Positions 39,309-45,373 of a DNA stretch of 45,373 nt are shown in pieces. Origin of the DNA: a virus; the IMG/VR virus record IMGVR_UViG_3300043331_001319, positions 1 to 45,373 of that record; one strand, written 5' to 3'. The translations under genes and the position numbers were made by a program. How positions within the stretch are numbered: the stretch's first letter is position 1; each line of letters starts with the position of its first letter. Below the pieces are notes generated by a model that had not been told where the DNA came from, ran no database searches, and saw nothing but the letters and a program-made list of their open reading frames with translations.

Positions 39309-40103
39309 TCACAGCTCGGCCAGCGCGCCTGTCCGGCGACCCTTGTTGTAGAGGGCGACCAGCATCTCGGCACCCAGCCGCGGGATCGTCCCCTTCTTCA
39401 AGTCGCGCATGGACTTGGCTCGTCCCACGAAGCCCGCCGGACCGCCCGGCAGCTTGGCCATCTTCTTCACCAGGGACGACGTGTTCGCTTCCTCACCGTA
39501 GGCGGCCAGGAAGATCGCCACCGCCTCGATCACGTTGCCGTCCATGGCCGAGCGCTCGGATCCCCAGGCCGCCTTCACGATCTCCAGCGTCTCGGCCAGC
39601 ACCTCGGGCCCCTCGGCGGCTCCGTTCATCCGGTACACCTTCTGCAGGGTCCGGACACAGGTCAGCACCCCGTCTCGCTTCGAGCCCGACACCTGGAGTC
39701 CCGCCTCCTGCACGATCTCGTCGATCGCCAGACACTCCTTGTCGCCCTGCACCCGCCCGGCATGGAAATCGTCGAACGGGGACGGCTTGTCGAACTTGTT
39801 CAGCAGCCGGAACATGTGCGCCTCGTCCTTGATCGTGAGGCCCTCGTACACCTTGCAGTCCAGCACCCAGTCCCCGAACCCGTGGAACTCCAGCGCCGCC
39901 ACCCGGTGCTGACCGTCGATCACGACGTAGTCGCCGTTCTTCCGCTTGGCGACCGTCACCACCCCCAGGCCGTCCAGGTCGAGCTCGTTGGCGAGCTTCT
40001 TCACCCGGCTCGCTTTCAGGCCCCGCTGGTACTCCGCCGCTAGCTTCAGCGTCGACGCCTTCAGCCTCATCATCTTCGACTTGTGGCTACTCAGCTTGTC
40101 CAC
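39309..40103 (-). CDS. ParB-like domain protein
   Basis: A 264-residue protein. Residues 20-95 form a ParB/Srx domain: EYQRGLKASRVKKLANELDL, VVTVAKRKNGDYVVIDGQHR (DGQHR 63-67) and VAALEFHGF. The C-terminal part is helical (MFRLLNKFDKPSPFDDFHAG; VLAETLEIVKAAWG). Phage proteins of this type may bind or nick DNA, but catalytic activity is not established here. The start overlaps the upstream gene by 17 bases (GTG 40103). Confidence 0.8.
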   Translation of the reverse strand: MDKLSSHKSKMMRLKASTLKLAAEYQRGLKASRVKKLANELDLDGLGVVTVAKRKNGDYVVIDGQHRVAALEFHGFGDWVLDCKVYEGLTIKDEAHMFRLLNKFDKPSPFDDFHAGRVQGDKECLAIDEIVQEAGLQVSGSKRDGVLTCVRTLQKVYRMNGAAEGPEVLAETLEIVKAAWGSERSAMDGNVIEAVAIFLAAYGEEANTSSLVKKMAKLPGGPAGFVGRAKSMRDLKKGTIPRLGAEMLVALYNKGRRTGALAEL

Positions 40104-40749
40104 CGTTCCCTCCGTTCTCCAGTGTCTTGCGCAGCACGGTCAATCCCTTCAGTACCTTGCGTGTCCCTTTTAGCCAGCGCCTCCTTTCTTCGTCGGTCGC
40201 CAGCGCCAGGGCTCTCTGGATCAGCCCCGGCTCTCCTTCGAGCCCGTCCACATACCCTTCCAGGCTCGACACCATCACGGCCACCCGGTGGTGAGCCGCT
40301 CGGGCCAACACTTCGTCTCGTTTCGTCTCGATCACGAACGGCTCCGGGTCCTCCTCCTCCTTCCTTAGCAGCGTCTTCATCCGGTCGGCGGGCACCGTCC
40401 CGGTCAAGTCCATCCGCCGCACCAGCGCCGCCAGCTCGGGGTCGCCACCCTGGGCCGCCGCCATCACCCGCCGGGCCCGTCCCACGGCTCCCGGGTGCAT
40501 CCCGACGATCAGCCCCAGGCACCCCTCCGCGGCCCGCTTGCTAGGGGGCGGGCCGAACTCTGCGGTCACGGTCTCGATCAGCTGCTTTCTGCCCTTGTCG
40601 GCATAGTGCCGGACCAGCACGGCTCGTATCGGCTCCGCCCACTTCAGGCGCGCCGAGATCGGGCCATGGAGCGGGCGCCCGCCCAGGCTCTTCACCATCC
40701 GGATCGCGTACTCCGCCTCGGCGTTCTCCATGCGCTCTACCTGCGTCAC
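40087..40749 (-). CDS. Hypothetical protein (220 aa)
   Basis: A 220-residue, largely helical protein from GTG 40749 (GTGA overlap with the Gp157-like gene); ATG 40731 is possible. The N-terminal half (ISARLKWAEPIRAVLVRHYA; RKQLIETVTAEFGPPPSKRA) contains a likely DNA-binding or helical bundle, and the end is basic (KGTRKVLKGLTVLRKTLENG). No family recognised; position suggests replication or recombination. Confidence 0.65.
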   Translation of the reverse strand: MTQVERMENAEAEYAIRMVKSLGGRPLHGPISARLKWAEPIRAVLVRHYADKGRKQLIETVTAEFGPPPSKRAAEGCLGLIVGMHPGAVGRARRVMAAAQGGDPELAALVRRMDLTGTVPADRMKTLLRKEEEDPEPFVIETKRDEVLARAAHHRVAVMVSSLEGYVDGLEGEPGLIQRALALATDEERRRWLKGTRKVLKGLTVLRKTLENGGNGGQAE

Positions 40750-41339
40750 TGGATCACCACCGACACCTTCCGGTTGACCTTCACTCCGTCGAACGTCCAC
40801 GTTCCCTCCTCTTCCGGAATCCGATCCTTCACGAGCTCCACCGCGGCCCGCGGGTCGATCTCCAGCTCGCACTTCAGGCCGTGTTTCTCAAGCTCGTCCA
40901 CCAGATCGTCGATCTCGGCGTTCCCGGCGGGCACGGTCCCGCTCACTCGCCACCGCGTGCACCCTGCCGGCGGGTTCGTCGGATCCGCCATCCGCGCGGA
41001 CGGGGCGCCGAGCTGCAGCCACGCCTTCGCTCGTGCTGCGTCCACCCTCCGGAGTCCGGCTCTCCGCAGACACACGCCCACGTAGTCGCGCAGCCTCTCC
41101 GCGTTCCGCTCGTGGCTCTTGGCGCGATCCTTCATCAGCTGGGCTTCGTCCTTGGCGATCTGGACGTCCGCCTTCAGCCGCCGATACACGACCGCGATCG
41201 CCTCGACCTTGTTGTCGACCTGCATGAGAGCCGCGTCCAGCCGCCGCTCCAGCTCGTCATCCACCTCCCCACCACCATCCTCCACCTCGGACGTCACCTC
41301 GCGCAGCTTGTCCGCCAGGGTGATCAGCGACTCGGTCAC
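40746..41339 (-). CDS. Siphovirus Gp157-like protein
   Basis: A 197-residue protein. VTESLITLADKLREVTSEVE, then GEVDDELERRLDAALMQVDN, KVEAIAVVYRRLKADVQIAK and ERLRDYVGVCLRRAGLRRVD follow the Gp157 family pattern (a GE.....LE..L......K.....i..L....., then LK.Y......). The family is linked by some authors to host resistance or recombination but its function is not settled. The C-terminal region is strand-rich (TWTFDGVKVNRKVSVVIQ). GTG 41339 overlaps the upstream stop. Confidence 0.75.
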   Translation of the reverse strand: MTESLITLADKLREVTSEVEDGGGEVDDELERRLDAALMQVDNKVEAIAVVYRRLKADVQIAKDEAQLMKDRAKSHERNAERLRDYVGVCLRRAGLRRVDAARAKAWLQLGAPSARMADPTNPPAGCTRWRVSGTVPAGNAEIDDLVDELEKHGLKCELEIDPRAAVELVKDRIPEEEGTWTFDGVKVNRKVSVVIQ

Positions 41340-41713
41340 TTCGAGTACGCCTCCTCCCACGCTATCGTCTGCCGCAACGACCCGATCAGAGCGATGCCCG
41401 CCGCAAGCCGCGTCACGTCACTCGCATCATCCACCATCGCCGGCCTGCCGCGCTCCACGTTGAACCGGGACACCATGTCAACCGCCTCGCGCTCCACCTC
41501 ATCCGACGCCCCGGTCAGTCTGGCTATCTGGATGTTGACCGCCAGCAGCCCTTCCAGACCGAACACGGTGGCCACCGCTCCCGCGATCACCGACGGCGCC
41601 AGCGCCAGCGCCTTGTCCTCAGACGTGCTTTCATCCCGCACTCGGTCCAGCACTGCCTTCGCTCGGTCCATGGTCTCCTCCGCCCGCTCTTTCACCCATC
41701 TGTCTGCTTCCAT
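41336..41713 (-). CDS. Hypothetical helical protein
   Basis: A 125-residue helical protein. The first 30 residues are charged (MEADRWVKERAEETMDRAKA), the middle is hydrophobic and small-residue-rich (LALAPSVIAGAVATVFGLEG, possibly one membrane helix), then helical again. ATG with GAGAGGGACCG. No family recognised. Confidence 0.7.
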   Translation of the reverse strand: MEADRWVKERAEETMDRAKAVLDRVRDESTSEDKALALAPSVIAGAVATVFGLEGLLAVNIQIARLTGASDEVEREAVDMVSRFNVERGRPAMVDDASDVTRLAAGIALIGSLRQTIAWEEAYSK

Positions 41714-42062
41714 CGGTCCCGTCCCTCTCTTTCCACTCCTCGGTGAACAGGCTCGGCTCTCCGAACATCTCTCGCAGTCGAGCTCTCGTCTCCTCGTCTG
41801 GCCCGTACGGCCCAGGCCCGATTACCGCCCTGTACGGTACGGGCCGGACTTGTCTCGCGGCCACGATCACCTCCTCGGGCGTCGGGAAGAACCGGCTCGT
41901 TCGGAACACGGCTCGCATCCCGATCTCGAACTCCTCGTCCGACAGGCCCGCCTCGTTCAGCGTCTCGTAGAAGAGCCGCCCCACGGTCGGGCTCTGCGGT
42001 GGCCGCAGGAACCGCTCGCAGGCCACTCCCCACCACGCTCCGAACAGGTCTTTGTCGATCAC
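41631..42062 (-). CDS. Possible replication-initiation or helicase-loader-like protein
   Basis: A 143-residue protein from GTG 42062 (TGGAGGAGAC upstream). LFGAWWGVACERFLRPPQSP, the helical LNEAGLSDEEFEIGMRAVFR and TSRFFPTPEEVIVAARQ resemble the N-terminal region of phage helicase-loader or primosomal proteins (F-P-T-P motif). The end is Gly/Ser-rich and overlaps the next gene by 83 bases. Assignment tentative. Confidence 0.55.
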   Translation of the reverse strand: MIDKDLFGAWWGVACERFLRPPQSPTVGRLFYETLNEAGLSDEEFEIGMRAVFRTSRFFPTPEEVIVAARQVRPVPYRAVIGPGPYGPDEETRARLREMFGEPSLFTEEWKERDGTDGSRQMGERAGGGDHGPSEGSAGPSAG

Positions 42063-42366
42063 GTCTCCTCCATCAGCCACACCCTCCCCTTACTCCGGGT
42101 ACAGTCACGGAGCGGGCCGTCTTGTGGAGAACCTGCTGGAACGGTAGGTTGGAGGCGCGGTCCGTCGGTCTCGGGTGAGAGGGTTTCCCGACGGTCCTGG
42201 CGTCCTAACGAGCCGCCGCTATCGGCCCGCCGTGGGCGTCACCGCACGGTCGACGCGTGGCGCGGTCTTACCGGACATGGACCGCGTCACCGTCGCCATC
42301 CCGTTGTGTTCGTTGCTCGCAGCCTCTCCACCAGGCCGCCGGCGAGAACGGTGTCACAACCCGCCG
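42063..42366 (-). other. Gap with a nested hairpin
   Basis: Between two genes of the DNA-transaction block lie about 300 bases without a supported frame on the minus strand. It holds the inverted repeat at 42159-42197. A convincing promoter was not found. Confidence 0.55.
42159..42197 (-). promoter_or_regulatory. Nested inverted repeat (possible structured leader RNA)
   Basis: GGTCCGTCGG and CCGACGGTCC (10-base arms, one mismatch) enclose TCTC-GGGT-GAGA, an inner hairpin, plus a 6-base bulge. It lies about 100 bases upstream of the 41631-42062 gene. No U tract. Similar in style to the 3156-3229 structure. Confidence 0.5.
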
Positions 42367-42741
42367 TCACTCCTCGCTTCCTTTCAAGTACCTCGACATC
42401 GTAGCGCCGCGCGCCAGGGCCCGGTCCGCACCACCCATCCGGAGTGCCGAACCGGCCACCAGCAGACGCGGCGCCCACCTCTCGATCGTCATCACATCGA
42501 ACGGGGATCCCGACGAGAAGGGGAACGTGACCGGGATCGCAGCTACGATCATCTCGATCTGATGCTCGTCGTAACGCTCGGCGAGCCGTCTGGCGACGGC
42601 GGCCTGCTTGCGGATGTCGTCCTCGGGCGGTCGGACACTGGAAGGAAACTGCGCCAGCCACACACCCATCAGGCGCTGCGCCGGTCCGACCTCGACCGGC
42701 TTGCTCGGGATCATGGGGAACAGGTCTGACTGATCGACCAC
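42367..42741 (-). CDS. Hypothetical protein, possible replication accessory
   Basis: A 124-residue protein (GTG 42741, GGAGACGGA upstream). RLMGVWLAQFPSSVRPPEDD and KQAAVARRLAERYDEHQIEM (helical) are followed by FPFSSGSPFDVMTIERWAPR, a pattern seen in phage proteins near replication genes. It lies first after a probable terminator. Function unknown. Confidence 0.65.
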   Translation of the reverse strand: MVDQSDLFPMIPSKPVEVGPAQRLMGVWLAQFPSSVRPPEDDIRKQAAVARRLAERYDEHQIEMIVAAIPVTFPFSSGSPFDVMTIERWAPRLLVAGSALRMGGADRALARGATMSRYLKGSEE

Positions 42742-42760
42742 TCCGTCTCCACGCTGACGG

Positions 42761-42810
42761 TAAGAAAAATGGGCGGCTCGCTGTCGTGGTCAGCTCGGGC
42801 CCGCCGGGCT
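42761..42810 (-). terminator. Probable Rho-independent terminator
   Basis: The minus strand has an imperfect GC-rich stem (GGCGGGCCCGAGCTG against CAGCGAGCCGCC) followed by CATTTTTCTT at 42770-42761. It separates the 42867-43256 gene from the next block. A further perfect stem, CCGCTG/CAGCGG, lies just upstream at 42831-42847. Confidence 0.5.
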
Positions 42811-42866
42811 AGCATCAACCGGCCGACGCACCGCTGCCGGACAGCGGCCCGCCCGTTTCCGAAATC

Positions 42867-43256
42867 CTAGAACCCTCCCGCCGTGGTGTCCAGGCCGACT
42901 CGACTCATTTCATCCCGCTCTCGGTACACGACGGCGACACCCTCCGCGGACTCGTCGTTCGAGCGTGCGAACGGCCCGAGATCGAGGAACTTCTCGAACG
43001 TCGCGAGCTCGTTCTCCCACTTTGCATAACCCGAACTGCTGATCGGCTTCTCGGGGCGGGCGATCCGAATCTCCAGCGACAACATCGGGCCCACGAGTAC
43101 GTACCTGGCCGCGACCATCGCTCCGTGCGGCAGAACAAACCCGAGCCACCGCCCCGGACCGGACGACTCCAGGTCGGCATTCAGGCGGTCGATCAGCACG
43201 GGCCGCATGCGGATCAACGGACCCCCGGTCCACTCGGGGAAACGGCTTCTATCCAC
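42867..43256 (-). CDS. Hypothetical protein
   Basis: A 129-residue protein from GTG 43256, overlapping the upstream stop. VLIDRLNADLESSGPGRWLG, then VLPHGAMVAARYVLVGPMLS, and a helical part (YAKWENELATFEKFLDLG). No family recognised. It is followed by the probable terminator. Confidence 0.65.
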   Translation of the reverse strand: MDRSRFPEWTGGPLIRMRPVLIDRLNADLESSGPGRWLGFVLPHGAMVAARYVLVGPMLSLEIRIARPEKPISSSGYAKWENELATFEKFLDLGPFARSNDESAEGVAVVYRERDEMSRVGLDTTAGGF

Positions 43257-43425
43257 GCGACATCTCGGCCAGAACGGACACGAGCACGATCACCAGCCCC
43301 AACACCATCCAGCCCAGCGGCTCATAGGTCTTGAACGACATCCACACGAAGCCCCCGATCGCGAGAACACAGCCGACTCCGAACAGGAACGTCCCGAACA
43401 GCGACGGCTTGCCCTTGACGCTCAC
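43249..43425 (-). CDS. Small two-helix membrane protein
   Basis: A 58-residue protein from GTG 43425 (GTGA overlap). Two hydrophobic helices, FLFGVGCVLAIGGFVWMSF (13-31) and LGWMVLGLVIVLVSVLAEM (37-55), are joined by a short KTYEP loop. Topology resembles small holins and superinfection-immunity proteins, but its place far from the lysis genes favours an accessory role. The open frame upstream to 43554 is a shadow. Confidence 0.7.
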   Translation of the reverse strand: MSVKGKPSLFGTFLFGVGCVLAIGGFVWMSFKTYEPLGWMVLGLVIVLVSVLAEMSRG

Positions 43426-43634
43426 GTCTCCTCCTCCGGCACCACGGCCTCTGCCACCGGGAATCGTTTCTGTCGTTGCTCGATGGAGCAGGACCAGTAC
43501 GCTTCCCACAGCATCATGTTGTGCGGAGAGACGCCCTCCTTTTGCGCTAAGCACAAGACGCAGACGCCCGTACCGGCCGGGTCGAACTCGTCACCATGCC
43601 CGCACTCCAGGGGCGGCTCCAGTTTAGTCCTCAT
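43422..43634 (-). CDS. Small CxxC protein
   Basis: A 70-residue protein: ECGHGDEFDPAGTGVCVLCL gives CGH and CVLC, a likely zinc site; the second half is helical with aromatic residues (MMLWEAYWSCSIEQRQKR). It overlaps the upstream gene by 11 bases. Function unknown. Confidence 0.7.
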   Translation of the reverse strand: MRTKLEPPLECGHGDEFDPAGTGVCVLCLAQKEGVSPHNMMLWEAYWSCSIEQRQKRFPVAEAVVPEEET

Positions 43635-44355
43635 GCAGCACGGCCTCTGCCAGACGGTCGGCCTCGGTGAGAATCGAACGCATCGTAGCCATGATGTAGT
43701 CGCTGCGCATAATCCCCGGCCCCCATGAAATAGGCGCGTTCAGGAATCCCTCAAACGACACACGCAGCGCCTCTCGCTCCTCCACGACCTTGCGGCCCAA
43801 GGCAGCGTAGGCCCTCAGCACTTCGTATTCCTCCCATGTGATATGGGCGTGTTCGATGTGCGGCAGCCGCCGCCGCTCTACCCGCAGCATGATCTCGTCT
43901 ACGCTTGGCTCGCTCACTGACCCTCCCTTCTCGGCTGCACGCCGCTCGGCCTCGGCCAACACATAATCGACGTGATGCGCAAGAGATTTACACCCCTCGC
44001 AGCACCACACTTTGACATCAGCCGTTCCCGCCTTGCGCACTTCACCAAGGACGCGGCTGTCGCGCTCCAGACCGGCCAGCCGCTCGCTGCCAGCAATCAC
44101 GAACAAGTCTCGCGCCTCGCGCCGCAACCGCTCGTTATCCTCGCCCAACTCTTCGCACTGCCGTCTGGCGACGGCGAGTTCTGCCTTCACTTCTTGCTGA
44201 CGCCAGCCCTCCTCCTGTAGCCGCCGCTCCAGTTCTTCCTCCAACGCATCCGCCTTCTCGGCAGCCGCTTTGTGGGTGGCCCCGCCGCCCTCAAAGTCGC
44301 GGTCCGCGACGAACCGTCCGCATCCGTCACATCTCAATGCCGCTGGCTCGCTCAT
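43624..44355 (-). CDS. Coiled-coil protein with two CxxC sites
   Basis: A 243-residue protein: CDGCGRF near the start, a long coiled coil (about 25-100: AEKADALEEELERRLQEEGW; RRQCEELGEDNERLRREARD), then CCEGCKSLAHH, then a segment (LAEAERRAAEKGGSVSEPSV) and a mixed C-terminal part with LNAPISWGPGIMR. The phrases ERLAGLERDSRVL and AEAERRAAEK recur in the neighbouring 44352-44684 product. Function unknown. Confidence 0.75.
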   Translation of the reverse strand: MSEPAALRCDGCGRFVADRDFEGGGATHKAAAEKADALEEELERRLQEEGWRQQEVKAELAVARRQCEELGEDNERLRREARDLFVIAGSERLAGLERDSRVLGEVRKAGTADVKVWCCEGCKSLAHHVDYVLAEAERRAAEKGGSVSEPSVDEIMLRVERRRLPHIEHAHITWEEYEVLRAYAALGRKVVEEREALRVSFEGFLNAPISWGPGIMRSDYIMATMRSILTEADRLAEAVLHED

Positions 44356-44684
44356 GCGCTTTCCTCCTTCTCGGCTGCACGCCGCTCGGCCTCAGCCAAC
44401 ATTTTCATACAAGTAGGGATCGGACCGGACTGTGCAATGATCGCCATGACCTCCTCGCTGGACCAGTTTTTCAGCAGCCAGCGAAAGTGTTCTAGTACCC
44501 GGCTGTCGCGCTCCAGACCGGCCAGCCGCTCGCGGAGATGGGACGGTAGGCCCTCATTTTGCTCGTCTCGTAACTGGTCTTGATAAGCCGACAGAGCATT
44601 CCGCAGCCGTTCGTTCTCCTTACGCAGGGCCTCCACGTGCCGCAGCAAGGCGACTCGATCATAGGCGTTGAAGTCGTTAGGCAT
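44352..44684 (-). CDS. Coiled-coil protein, paralogue of 43624-44355
   Basis: A 110-residue, almost entirely helical protein (RVALLRHVEALRKENERLRN; SHLRERLAGLERDSRVLEHF; MLAEAERRAAEKEESA). It shares two near-identical DNA blocks with the next gene (about 30 bases each), showing a partial duplication. Overlaps both neighbours by 4-8 bases. Confidence 0.75.
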   Translation of the reverse strand: MPNDFNAYDRVALLRHVEALRKENERLRNALSAYQDQLRDEQNEGLPSHLRERLAGLERDSRVLEHFRWLLKNWSSEEVMAIIAQSGPIPTCMKMLAEAERRAAEKEESA

Positions 44685-44883
44685 AGGCGCAGTCCTCCAT
44701 GAACGCCTGGGCTGGCGTCAGCCCCTCGTTGAAGTAGCCGCGCCATGCCTCCCGGTCGAGACCGGGGTCGTACCGCTCGAAGTCGCCGCTGAAATCCGGC
44801 CCCTCGACCCGACCGGACAGCAGCCACATGATCCGCTTCAACTCAACCAGCCAGTCCTCGTAAGACATTCTCTCCCGGCTCAT
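44677..44883 (-). CDS. Hypothetical small protein
   Basis: A 68-residue protein from ATG 44883 (GGGAGAGACGG, ATGA overlap); MSYEDW at 44868 is an alternative start. MSYEDWLVELKRIMWLLSGR, then FSGDFERYDPGLDREAWRGY and FNEGLTPAQAFMEDCAYA. This helical pattern is common in small phage and prophage proteins of unknown function. Confidence 0.7.
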   Translation of the reverse strand: MSRERMSYEDWLVELKRIMWLLSGRVEGPDFSGDFERYDPGLDREAWRGYFNEGLTPAQAFMEDCAYA

Positions 44884-45152
44884 TCCGTCTCTCCCTTCTG
44901 TGGGCTCCGGGCCTGAGAACGAGCGGCTAGGCACTGGGGTTCTCCAGCGCCTCCACGCGCTCTAGGCTCAATGCGTCGCTCGTGTACAAGCGCCATGTCG
45001 GGGACGTACTCAAGCGCCCACCGGATCGCCTCCTGGGTCTCGGGCTTGCGAAGGTGCGCCAGCAAACGGAAGGCTTCGGCCTCTGCTTCGTGGCAACGTT
45101 TTTCCCACGCTGTTAACGGTTCCACCGATACTTCAATGTCACGCTCGCTCAC
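44880..45152 (-). CDS. Hypothetical helical protein
   Basis: A 90-residue protein (MSERDIEVSVEPLTAWEKRC; EAEAFRLLAHLRKPETQEAI). GTG start overlapping the previous stop. The C-terminal 25 residues are low-complexity (Gly, Arg, Ser). No family recognised. Confidence 0.65.
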   Translation of the reverse strand: MSERDIEVSVEPLTAWEKRCHEAEAEAFRLLAHLRKPETQEAIRWALEYVPDMALVHERRIEPRARGGAGEPQCLAARSQARSPQKGETE

Positions 45153-45373
45153 TTGTCATCGTCTCCTTCCAGAAGGCCAGCGAGCACGCGAGAGGCGGAC
45201 CAGAAGGAAGCGTCATCCACAGACTTGTTCCACTGGACCGACCACTCCTCTAACGCCGCCGCGAGTTCACGGAGTGCAGCGGCCCGCGCCCGAACGTTGC
45301 TCGCCAACCGAGTGCAGTGATCGACCATCCGCTGATCGCCCTCAACCCCGTAGTTGGCGGACTCGTTGTCGTG
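45149..45373 (-). CDS. Partial helical protein, cut by the window edge
   Basis: The C-terminal 74 residues of an open frame that enters at the right edge: VDHCTRLASNVRARAAALRE, then LAAALEEWSVQWNKSVDDAS and VLAGLLEGDDDK before TGA 45149. Helical. The start lies outside the window. It is coupled to the next gene by TGA/GTGA. Confidence 0.65.
   Translation of the reverse strand, partial: HDNESANYGVEGDQRMVDHCTRLASNVRARAAALRELAAALEEWSVQWNKSVDDASFWSASRVLAGLLEGDDDK

Noticed and set aside
38897-39373. Longer HNH reading frame starting at 39373
   Set aside because: The extension overlaps the ParB-like gene and crosses the intergenic repeat; GTG 39214 gives a normal-sized HNH protein. Not fully excluded.
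42287-42661. Minus-strand frame overlapping the 42367-42741 gene
   Set aside because: Arg/Gly/Ala-rich, no ribosome site, mostly overlaps a better gene in another frame.
1-45373. tRNA genes, CRISPR array, integrase, attachment site
   Set aside because: I looked for cloverleaf-like GGTTCGA arms, regular spacer arrays and recombinase motifs and found none I could support by eye.

Overview
The window is a stretch of tailed double-stranded DNA phage (or prophage) genome. Every gene I can support, about 75, lies on the minus strand, so the map reads from right (45373) to left (1). Genes are packed head to tail, mostly joined by 4-base ATGA/GTGA or TGATG overlaps, GC content is very high and GTG starts are common. 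The tail genes (tape measure, tube protein, frameshifted assembly chaperone, gpS-like and terminator-like proteins) and a Gp157-like protein indicate a long non-contractile-tailed (siphovirus-type) phage. The host cannot be named. High GC, GTG starts, a possible leaderless gene and the ParB-like/glycosyltransferase pair would suit a high-GC host such as an actinobacterium, but this is inference. I see no integrase, lysogeny repressor, tRNA, CRISPR or insertion sequence.

Region by region. (1) 45373-42867: small accessory genes including two related coiled-coil proteins, ending at a probable terminator. (2) 42741-39309: probable DNA-transaction genes (possible replication-initiation proteins, Gp157-like, ParB-like). 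(3) 39214-34368: HNH nuclease, RuvC-like resolvase, several tiny Zn-binding proteins, a ParB-fold protein overlapping a TAGT-like glycosyltransferase (candidate DNA modification pair) and a stand-alone RarA/MgsA C-terminal domain. (4) 34371-22677: packaging and head: small and large terminase, portal, a MuF head protein fused to a predicted zinc metallopeptidase, scaffold, decoration and capsid proteins, connector and tail completion. (5) 22589-6938: tail: MptE-like Rossmann protein, C2H2 finger protein, tube protein, chaperones joined by a CCCTTTA -1 frameshift site, tape measure, hub-like protein with LamG-like end, membrane/coiled-coil proteins, a beta-helix-type spike and a 1107-residue protein with ten 21-residue repeats. 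(6) 6927-4027: lysis and membrane genes including a lipobox-bearing lytic transglycosylase. (7) 4026-3565: a regulatory gap with a good sigma70-like promoter and repeated GGATA motifs. (8) 3564-207: thirteen very small genes, many with zinc knuckles. (9) 206-1: G-rich non-coding DNA with a strong hairpin.

What stands out: (a) a family of intergenic sequences repeated at operon boundaries (about 95-139, 3860-3920, 6523-6574, 29411-29466, 39215-39294, with a partial copy near 22650), possibly a phage-specific promoter, antitermination or RNA-processing element; (b) the MuF-metallopeptidase fusion; (c) the ParB/glycosyltransferase pair; (d) nested RNA hairpins at 3156-3229 and 42159-42197; (e) an unusual density of small zinc-binding proteins. 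All functions are read from sequence motifs without database searches.
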